A DNA stretch of 18,993 bases. Source: Planctomycetota bacterium (GTDB lineage Bacteria; Planctomycetota; Phycisphaerae; WQYP01). The position numbers and the translations under genes are program-made. The DNA lies in NCBI GenBank assembly GCA_021798635.1, contig JAJZGH010000071.1:1-18993 (forward strand), written 5' to 3'. Shown piece after piece: positions 1 through 6,680 of this stretch; position 1 is the first letter of the stretch, and each line of letters begins with the position of its first letter. The notes beneath the pieces were generated by a model. That model ran no database searches. It saw only the letters and a program-made list of their open reading frames with translations, and was not told the origin of the DNA.

Positions 1-125
1 CCATGGCTGCGGGAATATTACCATTCTCCCGCCACGCCCGTCACACACAGCCGCGCGGTGGGAACCCGCGGCCGCATTCGCGAACCCGTGCATCGACGAC
101 ATTCACGTCTCGTCCGCAACCAACG

Positions 126-147
126 GCCATGGGATTCCTCCCATGGC
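126..147 (-). terminator. Hairpin downstream of cimA, possible terminator
   Basis: A perfect 9-bp inverted repeat (GCCATGGGA / TCCCATGGC) with a 4-nt loop lies 14 nt past the cimA stop. On the minus strand the loop reads GGAA, a GNRA-type tetraloop, and the following bases are CGTTGGTTG, which are only weakly U-rich. It is therefore a plausible but imperfect intrinsic terminator or a 3'-end stabilising hairpin. The remaining bases 1-125 show no gene. Confidence 0.5.
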
Positions 148-160
148 TGCGGGGTTCGCA

Positions 161-1759
161 TTACATCGCCGTATGGGCCGCCGGTACAACCGCGGCGGCT
201 TCCTGAGCATGAATGAGGCGATACTCCACCGCATCCGCGATGGCTTGCCAACTGGCTTCGATGATATTTTCCGATACGCCGATGGTTCCAAAAACACCTT
301 CTGGCGAGCGGAATTCAATGATGACGCGCACCTTTGCGGCTGATTCCGCCCGGCCATTGACGACACGGACTTTGTAATCCACGAGATGCAGATCGGCAAT
401 GGCGGGGAACTCCGGCTCCAAGGCGTGGCGCAAGGCCGCATCCAGCGCGTTAATTGGGCCGTCACCTTCGGCCGAGGCGTTGATATCGCGATTATTGGCT
501 GCGATGGAAAGCGTTGCCTTGGTAACCGGTTGGCCATGGGCCTGGCGGGAAACGGCGCAGCGGTAATTTTTAAGATCAAAGAATTTCCGCGTTCGCCCAA
601 TCTGTCGGCGGAGGATCAATTCAAACGACGCTTCAGCCGCCTCAAACTGATACCCCTGTGCTTCCAATTCCGTTACCTGATCCAGCACTTTTTTCAGGGC
701 CGTGCGGTCGTGTTCGATATTAAATTTCTTGCCGGCCTTGGCGACTATATTGGAAATACCGGAAAGCTCGGAAACCAATATTCGCCGGGAATTCCCCACC
801 AGTTCCGGTTCAACATGTTCATAACTGCTGGCCATCTTATTGACCGCATGTACGTGCATGCCACCCTTATGGGCAAAGGCGCTGGCCCCGGTGTACGGCT
901 GATTATTTACCAGATTCAAGTTGGCAATCTCATAGACATACCGGGATGTTTCGGTCAGATGGTTCAGCGAATTCTTCTGGAGACAATCGTAGCCCAATTT
1001 CAGACGCAGGTTCGCAATAACTGTGGTGATGTCCACATTGCCGCAGCGTTCACCGATACCGTTGATGGTACCCTGCACCTGCGTAGCCCCCGCCGTTACC
1101 GCAGCTAATGCATTAGCGACTGCCACGCCGCTGTCATTATGCGGATGGATACCCACGGGAATTTTTATCTCTTCCAAGGCACGCCGCACGCCATTTTGCA
1201 CTGCCGGAGGCAACGTGCCGCCATTGGTATCACACAAGCATACGAGAACGGCACCGGCTTGCGCGGCGGCGGCGATGGTTTTAAGAGCGTACTGGTCGTT
1301 GGCTTTGAAGCCGTCAAAAAAATGTTCGGCATCGTAGATCACTTTTCGGCCCAGGGCGGTGAGATATGCCACAGAATCGGCAATCATGTCCAGATTTTCC
1401 TGCAGCGATACTCCCAGCACTTCCGTGGCATGAATATCCCATGTTTTTCCCACCAGAGTGACAAACTCGGTTTCCGCATCACGCAGAGCCATAAGACCCG
1501 TATCATCCGCGGCGGCAATACCCTTTCGGCGAGTCATTCCGAAGGCCAAAAGCTTGGCAGTTTTAAGCTTTAAATCACGGGCTTCATTAAAAAATGCCGC
1601 ATCCTTAGGATTGGATAATGGATATCCACCTTCGATAAAATCTACGCCCAGTTCATCCAGGCGGTGACAGATCAGCAATTTATCCTGCAGGGAAAAACTG
1701 ACGCCTTCCCCCTGACTGCCGTCCCGTAACGTCGTGTCATATATTTCTATTCTTTGCAT
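161..1759 (-). CDS. cimA: Citramalate synthase
   Basis: This 532-aa protein condenses pyruvate and acetyl-CoA to (R)-citramalate, the entry to the threonine-independent isoleucine route, in the cytoplasm. The N-terminal HMGL/DRE-TIM barrel carries the DTTLRDGSQ motif at residues 8-16, the metal-binding HPHND at 205-209 and GIGERCGN at 234-241. The C-terminal part from about residue 395 fits the LeuA-type allosteric dimer domain. Length (about 530 aa) and the early DTTLRDGSQ fit the CimA/LeuA2 clade better than 2-isopropylmalate synthase, though substrate cannot be proven from sequence. The ATG at 1759 has a GAGG 7 nt upstream. ilvN and ilvB of the same pathway lie nearby on the same strand. 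A structured leader with a terminator precedes it (1826-2040), so attenuation is inferred. Isopropylmalate or homocitrate synthase activity is the alternative. Confidence 0.9.
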   Translation of the reverse strand: MQRIEIYDTTLRDGSQGEGVSFSLQDKLLICHRLDELGVDFIEGGYPLSNPKDAAFFNEARDLKLKTAKLLAFGMTRRKGIAAADDTGLMALRDAETEFVTLVGKTWDIHATEVLGVSLQENLDMIADSVAYLTALGRKVIYDAEHFFDGFKANDQYALKTIAAAAQAGAVLVCLCDTNGGTLPPAVQNGVRRALEEIKIPVGIHPHNDSGVAVANALAAVTAGATQVQGTINGIGERCGNVDITTVIANLRLKLGYDCLQKNSLNHLTETSRYVYEIANLNLVNNQPYTGASAFAHKGGMHVHAVNKMASSYEHVEPELVGNSRRILVSELSGISNIVAKAGKKFNIEHDRTALKKVLDQVTELEAQGYQFEAAEASFELILRRQIGRTRKFFDLKNYRCAVSRQAHGQPVTKATLSIAANNRDINASAEGDGPINALDAALRHALEPEFPAIADLHLVDYKVRVVNGRAESAAKVRVIIEFRSPEGVFGTIGVSENIIEASWQAIADAVEYRLIHAQEAAAVVPAAHTAM

Positions 1760-1786
1760 AAAATAACCTCATTGGCTGCCGGGAGC

Positions 1787-1792
1787 ATTATA
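1787..1792 (-). promoter_or_regulatory. Consensus -10 hexamer close to cimA
   Basis: A perfect TATAAT on the minus strand lies about 28 nt before the cimA start and downstream of the leader terminator. No convincing -35 hexamer is seen 16-18 nt upstream. If active, it would let cimA be transcribed without passing the terminator at 1826-1859. It may be chance. Confidence 0.3.
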
Positions 1793-1825
1793 AGGATTTA
1801 CCGCCAGCCATGCACCCTTGAATTC

Positions 1826-1859
1826 ACAAACAAAAACACCCTGCGCCCAGGCAGGGTGT
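1826..1859 (-). terminator. Intrinsic terminator inside the cimA leader
   Basis: A perfect 9-bp stem (ACACCCTGC / GCAGGGTGT, 1851-1859 with 1836-1844) and a 6-nt loop are followed on the minus strand by TTTTTGTTTG. This is a standard intrinsic terminator pointing toward cimA and sited 67 nt before its start codon. On the plus strand the bases after the stem are AAAACG, so it is not a plus-strand terminator. Confidence 0.8.
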
Positions 1860-2040
1860 AAAACGTTTTTGATTTTTGAAAATTACACAAGTGCCTGCCG
1901 GGCGTTACATTTTAAGGGACCGGCCAATAACAGCGCGGACAGCAGCATAGGAGCATATCCTCTGCTGTAACGGCAGCGTCCCGAATGTCATCGGGGTCAT
2001 AGCTGCACAATCTGTCCGCACGGCACACCTCATAAAAACC
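1826..2040 (-). ncRNA. Candidate cis-regulatory leader RNA of cimA
   Basis: Predicted by hand from base pairing. A three-way junction is closed by the 8-bp P1 (1935-1942 with 2012-2019). One arm is 1973-1977/2002-2006 plus 1980-1984/1991-1995. The other is 1943-1952/1958-1967, with one mismatch, stacking directly on P1. Downstream, an antiterminator of 16 bp (1883-1888 and 1894-1903 with 1845-1848 and 1850-1861, with two bulges) cannot coexist with the terminator stem at 1836-1859. A further 5-bp helix (1920-1924 with 1897-1901) would hide the antiterminator left arm. The layout is that of a riboswitch or attenuator. The consensus of no riboswitch class I know is recognisable, and there is no T-box sequence. 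An independent sRNA of about 210 nt is the alternative reading. Confidence 0.6.
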
Positions 2041-2046
2041 AGTGGT

Positions 2047-2074
2047 ATCGTAGCATTATCAACGGAAAGGTCAA
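2047..2074 (-). promoter_or_regulatory. Sigma-70-like promoter for the cimA leader
   Basis: On the minus strand, TTGACC (2069-2074) and TACGAT (2047-2052) are separated by 16 nt. Transcription would start near 2040, just before the structured leader. Five of six -35 bases and four of six -10 bases match the sigma-70 consensus. Confidence 0.5.
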
Positions 2075-2162
2075 ATCGCCCCTTCGGCCAACAGCCATCC
2101 GGCAGCAGCGGCAGTGACTAAAGCGGTGGAACTGCGTAGAATTAAAGAAAGGAGCGTGCCAG

Positions 2163-2495
2163 ATGTTTTCACTTGATCATGTCGCGATGCAAACACCCGA
2201 TATTGCGGGGACGGCGGAATTTTATGTTAAAGAGTTCGGGGCGGAAATTTTGTATCAGGATACAAGTTGGGCTTTTTTGCGATTAGGACAGGGAAAAATT
2301 GCGCTGGTTTCTCCGCAGCAGCATCCGCCCCATGTCGCGATGCGCGTTTCTGATGAGGATTTGCAACGCATGGCCGAGAAGCATAGCGGGACCATCGCAG
2401 CGCACCGTGACGGCACACGGGGAATATACCTTCATGATCCGGCCGGCAACACCTTGGAATTGATTTGCTACCCACCGGATTACAAAGCTGGTTAA
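2163..2495 (+). CDS. VOC-superfamily (glyoxalase/dioxygenase fold) protein
   Basis: This 110-aa single-domain protein has the vicinal oxygen chelate fold: it opens with LDHVAM and ends with HDPAGNTLELI. The usual metal ligands are visible as His6, His57 and Glu99, so metal binding is likely intact. The substrate is unknown. Members include glyoxalase I, fosfomycin-resistance proteins and dioxygenase-like proteins, and nothing here separates them. The ATG at 2163 is preceded by AAAGGAG with 8 nt spacing. It is divergent from cimA and 95 nt upstream of the MoxR gene on the same strand, so the two may share a transcript, although no functional link is known. Confidence 0.85.
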   Translation: MFSLDHVAMQTPDIAGTAEFYVKEFGAEILYQDTSWAFLRLGQGKIALVSPQQHPPHVAMRVSDEDLQRMAEKHSGTIAAHRDGTRGIYLHDPAGNTLELICYPPDYKAG

Positions 2496-2590
2496 ATGGA
2501 ACGTAACATGGCAGCCACCCGGCCGCATAAGTCAACACTTGCGTCAAAATGCCGTATGATGTTCAGCGATGTAAGACCCAAGGAGCAGGC

Positions 2591-3628
2591 ATGGCCCAGG
2601 CTGAAATTCCGGCAAGCACACAGTCCGCCGTGACGGACTTCCAACGACATTATGCGTCGCTGGAACATGAATTAGCCAAAGTGATCGTCGGGCAATGCGA
2701 TGTCATCCGCCAGACGCTTTGCTGTCTGCTTATCGGCGGGCACGCTCTGATTGAGGGCGTGCCGGGCATCGGAAAGACGCTGCTGGCCCGATCCTTGGGA
2801 CAGGTGCTGGACCTGAAATTTTCACGTATTCAATTTACGCCGGATCTCATGCCGGCTGATATATTGGGGACATCCATTCTGGTTACTGACGCTCTGGGAT
2901 CGCGGAGCATGCAGTTCCAGGAAGGACCTTTATTCGGCAATGTGATTCTCGCGGATGAGATCAACCGTGCTTCACCGAAAACACAATCCGCCATGCTTGA
3001 GGCAATGTCTGAACAGTCCATCAGTGTCGGGCGCACGACGCATCACCTGGCCGACCCATTTTTTGTTATCGCCACCCAAAATCCGCTGGAAATGGAAGGC
3101 ACGTATCCGCTGCCTGAAGCACAACTGGACCGGTTTGCCATGAATATTATCATCCGACCGCCACCGGTGGATGAGTTGGTCAATATTATGGATCGCACCA
3201 CCGGCGTTAACAAGCCGGCGTTGCTGACGATTATGAATGCTGCCCGCCTGGCGGAAATGAAGCTCATGGTGCGATCCGTCACCGTGGCGGATATATTGAA
3301 ACGATTCATAGCTCGCATTATTCTCGCCACGCATCCCGACAGTAATCAGACCACAGTTATGGTCAAAAAATATGTCCGGTACGGTGCCAGCCCACGCGCG
3401 GCGCAGGCTTTGATACTGGCCGCGCGGGTACAGGCGTTGATCCGTGGACGCGCGTATGTGGAGCCTGATGATATTCTGGCTGTTGCGCTGCCGTGCCTGC
3501 GGCACCGGATCATCACTCATTTTGACGCCCGTGTGGATGCCATTGATACTGTGGCGATTATTCAGGACGTGTTAAAACATACCGATCCGGCACCGGAGGC
3601 TGCGGCGCTTAAAAGTCTGACGCGATGA
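2591..3628 (+). CDS. MoxR-family AAA+ ATPase
   Basis: This 345-aa AAA+ ATPase is of the MoxR branch, whose members act as chaperones that mature or activate partner complexes, often with VWA or DUF58 proteins. Walker A GVPGIGKT is at residues 56-63, Walker B VILADE at 118-123, sensor 1 ATQN at 161-164, and the family signature around EGTYPLPEAQLDRF follows. The C-terminal lid domain is complete. The start at 2591 is chosen because AAGGAG lies 5 nt upstream. An in-frame ATG at 2549 would add 14 unconserved-looking residues without a clear ribosome site. The usual DUF58 or VWA partner genes are absent: the next gene, ilvN, is convergent and ends 36 bp away. Confidence 0.92.
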   Translation: MAQAEIPASTQSAVTDFQRHYASLEHELAKVIVGQCDVIRQTLCCLLIGGHALIEGVPGIGKTLLARSLGQVLDLKFSRIQFTPDLMPADILGTSILVTDALGSRSMQFQEGPLFGNVILADEINRASPKTQSAMLEAMSEQSISVGRTTHHLADPFFVIATQNPLEMEGTYPLPEAQLDRFAMNIIIRPPPVDELVNIMDRTTGVNKPALLTIMNAARLAEMKLMVRSVTVADILKRFIARIILATHPDSNQTTVMVKKYVRYGASPRAAQALILAARVQALIRGRAYVEPDDILAVALPCLRHRIITHFDARVDAIDTVAIIQDVLKHTDPAPEAAALKSLTR

Positions 3629-3664
3629 CGGAGACTGGTTTTCCTAAGCTTCGGTCCGCCCTGA

Positions 3665-4261
3665 TTATCCCGGCGGCGTGGCTTCCAGTTCCGCTTGCGT
3701 GGGTTGGCGTTTTCCGGCGGCGGGTTTGACCATGCGCGACGGCTCGGGAGCATTTTCCATGGTTTGCTCATCGCCGCTGCTGCCTTGTACGCCGCGGGCC
3801 ATGGCAATAACACCGGTACGGGCCAGTTCACGAATGCCATAGGGCCGCACGAGTTCCACAAACGCATCCAGTTTGTCTTCTTCGCCGGATAGTTCCACCA
3901 TAATCGCCTGATGGCCCACATCCACCACGCGGCCGCGGAAGAGATCGGCGAGTTCAATAATTTCGCTGCGCGTGCGCGGCGTTACGCCAAGCTTCACCAA
4001 CATCAGATCCCGTGACACATAGGGCGAATCTTTGTAATCCCGAACTTTCACCACGGTGACAATTTTGGCCAGTTGTTTACGCACCTGATCCAAGGTGCGT
4101 TCATCAGCGATAACCACGATCGTCATACGGGATAAATTTGGGTCTTCCGTGCGCCCCACCACCAGAGAGTCAATATTAAATCCCCGGGCGGAAAACATGT
4201 TGGCCACGTGCGAAAGCACGCCGGGTTCGTTCATTACCAGTGCGGTTAAAATGTGCCGCAT
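3665..4261 (-). CDS. ilvN: Acetohydroxyacid synthase small (regulatory) subunit
   Basis: This 198-aa regulatory subunit confers activity and valine feedback control on the IlvB catalytic subunit. An ACT domain occupies roughly residues 1-75 (MRHILTALVMNEPG onward). The ALS small-subunit C-terminal domain runs to about 158, with motifs such as VKLGVTPRTRSEI and YGIRELARTG. A 40-residue polar tail rich in Pro, Glu and Lys extends beyond the usual end near 160-165 residues. The ATG at 4261 has GGAG 7 nt upstream; a start 6 codons earlier has none. It lies 152 bp downstream of ilvB on the same strand, as a probable operon. The symbol ilvH would be equally valid. Confidence 0.93.
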   Translation of the reverse strand: MRHILTALVMNEPGVLSHVANMFSARGFNIDSLVVGRTEDPNLSRMTIVVIADERTLDQVRKQLAKIVTVVKVRDYKDSPYVSRDLMLVKLGVTPRTRSEIIELADLFRGRVVDVGHQAIMVELSGEEDKLDAFVELVRPYGIRELARTGVIAMARGVQGSSGDEQTMENAPEPSRMVKPAAGKRQPTQAELEATPPG

Positions 4262-4413
4262 AGTTATACTCCATTGCAAAAACGTGTCTTAAGAAATTCC
4301 GTCAACCAAGGCGATCCGCCTGTCCAATGACTCCGGGCAACCAAATCCCGTTTCCGGGGTGTTTGCGTGTGAGCCAGCGGGCAACACGGTAGCGCCGAAA
4401 GACAACGCCGCCA

Positions 4414-6297
4414 TCAGGCCAGCGTGCCCATGTCGCGTGCCATGTTCGGCGGAGCAGAGCCGACAATTCCCAGCTCCATTTCATGAATACCTTTTCCGCT
4501 GGGTACCATGGGATAAACGTTTTCATCGGCTTCGCAGAGGAAATCCACCACGCAGGGTCCGGGATGATGGATCATTTCCTGAACCACTTTATCCACGTCC
4601 TGTTTCTTTTCGCAGCGGATGCCGCGGATGCCGAAGCTTTCGGCCATAGCCGCGAAATCCGGATTGACCATTTCCGTATGGCTGAAGCGGCTGCCGTAGA
4701 ACATCTTCTGCCATTGCCGCACCATGCCTTGGAAGTTATTGTTCAGAATAGCCACTTTTACCGGCAGTTGATATTGCCGAATCGTAGCCAATTCCATGGC
4801 GGTCATGATGAACGACGCATCGCCGTCAATATCAATCACCAATTCACCGGGCCGCGCCACCTGGGCACCGATCGCCGAAGGCAGGCCGTAGCCCATCGTT
4901 CCCAGACCGCCGCTGGTAATCATGGAGCGGGGAATGCTCCAGCGGATAAACTGCGCCGCCCACATCTGGTGCTGGCCTACGCCGGTGGTGAATATGGCGT
5001 TACCGGCGGTGGCTTTATTAATCGCTTCGATAATCGCCTGCGGCTTAGCCAAAGGAGAGTCATCGCGGTAGGCAAATGGATATTTGCTTTTCCATTCGGC
5101 AATCTGTTGCAGCCACTGCGAGCGGGGCCGATGTTCAATATGGCCAATCATATCTTTGAGACACAACCGGGCATCGCCGACTACGGGGACATCCACCTTC
5201 ACGCTTTTACTGATGCTGGTGGGGTCGATATCCACGTGCACAATTTTGGCCTTGGGCGCAAAGAGCTTAAGATTTCCGGTCACCCGATCATCAAACCGCG
5301 CACCGATGGCAATGAGACAATCCGCATCCTGTACAGCGTAATTGGCATACGCCCCGCCGTGCATACCCAGCATGTGCAGGCTTAGCGGGCTGTTTTCATC
5401 AAACGCGCCCAGGCCCAGCAGCGTGGTGGTGCAGGGAATATTCCCTTTTTCCGCCAACTCGCGAACTTCTTTCCATGCACCGCTGAGAATCGCTCCACCG
5501 CCAACATACAACACCGGGCGCTGGGCCGCATTAATCATATCGGCGGCGGCTTTCACCATGCGGCTGTGGCCCAGGCGATAGGTCTTATATCCCGGCAGCC
5601 AGGGCGTATCATCAATGGCGGATTCCACCTTATTGGTGGTGACATCCACGGGCAAATCCACCAGCACCGGCCCGGGCCGGCCTGTAGTGGCGATGATAAA
5701 CGCCTCATTAATAATCCGGGGCAAATCTTTGACATTCTTTACCAGATAATTGCGCTTGGTCACCGGGCGCGTAATACCGGTCACGTCCGCTTCCTGGAAC
5801 GCGTCATTACCAATGACATAGGTGCGCACCTGACCGGAAAATACGATCATGGGGATCGAATCCATGTAGGCAGTGGCCAGAGGCGTTACGGTGTTGGTGG
5901 CACCGGGGCCGCTGGTGACAATCACAATGCCCGGCTTGCCGGTGGCCCGGGCGTAGCCATCAGCCATGTGGCCGGCACCCTGCTCATGCCGTACAAGAAT
6001 AAAGTTCAATTTTGTATCATAAAGCTGATCGAAGGTTGGGAGGATCGCCCCGCCGGGGTAGCCGAACGCGTCGGTGACCTGATGCTCCAGGAGCATTTGC
6101 AGCAAAATCTGCGCACCGGTTTTGCCGATGTACCGGTCCGTCAGGCCGGTGGGCTGACCAAGCACGGGCAGTTCATTGCTGATTTCGGCTCCGGAAGTGA
6201 AGGTTGTCGCTTCAGCCAATTTTTCAGCTTTGTTGGTCTTGGTGGTTTTGGAAGCCGGCGCAGAGGCCGCTCCCCCGATAAGGGAAGTGCTGGACAT
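4414..6297 (-). CDS. ilvB: Acetohydroxyacid synthase large (catalytic) subunit
   Basis: This 627-aa ThDP-dependent enzyme joins pyruvate to pyruvate or 2-oxobutyrate, the first common step of valine, leucine and isoleucine synthesis. It has the three usual domains. The catalytic glutamate sits in VRHEQGAGHMADGYA (Glu105). The central FAD/Rossmann-like region is near 245-385. The ThDP/Mg motif runs from IDGDASF near 490 to LNNN near 518-521. The motif reads GDA where GDG is commonest. The N-terminus has about 55 extra Ala/Thr/Lys-rich residues before the conserved GAQILLQMLLEH start. The ATG at 6297 has GAGG 5 nt upstream; the open frame back to 6375 lacks a ribosome site. With cimA providing citramalate and ilvN downstream, the locus is dedicated to branched-chain amino acids. 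Confidence 0.95.
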   Translation of the reverse strand: MSSTSLIGGAASAPASKTTKTNKAEKLAEATTFTSGAEISNELPVLGQPTGLTDRYIGKTGAQILLQMLLEHQVTDAFGYPGGAILPTFDQLYDTKLNFILVRHEQGAGHMADGYARATGKPGIVIVTSGPGATNTVTPLATAYMDSIPMIVFSGQVRTYVIGNDAFQEADVTGITRPVTKRNYLVKNVKDLPRIINEAFIIATTGRPGPVLVDLPVDVTTNKVESAIDDTPWLPGYKTYRLGHSRMVKAAADMINAAQRPVLYVGGGAILSGAWKEVRELAEKGNIPCTTTLLGLGAFDENSPLSLHMLGMHGGAYANYAVQDADCLIAIGARFDDRVTGNLKLFAPKAKIVHVDIDPTSISKSVKVDVPVVGDARLCLKDMIGHIEHRPRSQWLQQIAEWKSKYPFAYRDDSPLAKPQAIIEAINKATAGNAIFTTGVGQHQMWAAQFIRWSIPRSMITSGGLGTMGYGLPSAIGAQVARPGELVIDIDGDASFIMTAMELATIRQYQLPVKVAILNNNFQGMVRQWQKMFYGSRFSHTEMVNPDFAAMAESFGIRGIRCEKKQDVDKVVQEMIHHPGPCVVDFLCEADENVYPMVPSGKGIHEMELGIVGSAPPNMARDMGTLA

Positions 6298-6680
6298 AAA
6301 AACCTCATACAACATCGGCTGCATTGGAAAGGTTAGCATAGCGTCCGCCGCACGGCAGATTACACCAGCGCCCAACCAGGCCGCCGTCCCGGCAAGCCGG
6401 GATAGCGAATTTCTCAGAGCCGCAGCCCTGGAAACTCGCCGTCGATTGAGTAGTCATAGCAGGTTTCACGAAAAAAAGCAAGTCGCGGATTTTTCGAGGA
6501 GATTTTTCCGTGTTCTTACCATCTTGGGAAAGAACGACCATACAGCCCAAAGTGGCCTTACCGACGACCAAAAGGATTTACCACAACATTACTAAGACAC
6601 AACCTACTCCCTGGTGCTCTGTCAGACCACAAGCGACATGATGGCCCCCGCCCCGGCCCCAACTGGGTTTGCCGCGACAT
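6298..6680. other. Gene-free space upstream of ilvB
   Basis: The space covers 383 bp between the end of the large helical-repeat gene and ilvB. It holds an exact 6-bp palindrome around 6388-6401 (CCCGGC, 2 nt, GCCGGG) and A/T tracts near 6470-6507. Unlike the cimA leader, I find no stem followed by a U-tract pointing at ilvB and no convincing -35/-10 pair. The ilvB promoter must lie here, but I cannot place it. Confidence 0.5.

Noticed and set aside
386..1108. Plus-strand frame of 240 codons opposite cimA
   Set aside because: It lies fully antisense to a well-supported cimA with all catalytic motifs; no family features.
1905..2033. Leader peptide frame of 42 codons upstream of cimA
   Set aside because: It has no ribosome-binding site, would start only about 7 nt from the predicted transcript end, and lacks a run of regulatory codons. 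It is kept only as an alternative mechanism in the finding.
6388..6401. CCCGGC-GCCGGG palindrome upstream of ilvB as a terminator
   Set aside because: Only 6 bp with a 2-nt centre and no following U-tract on either strand.
6305..6571. Minus-strand 88-codon frame in the ilvB upstream space
   Set aside because: No ribosome site, no recognisable similarity, and it ends at the ilvB ribosome site region; treated as chance.
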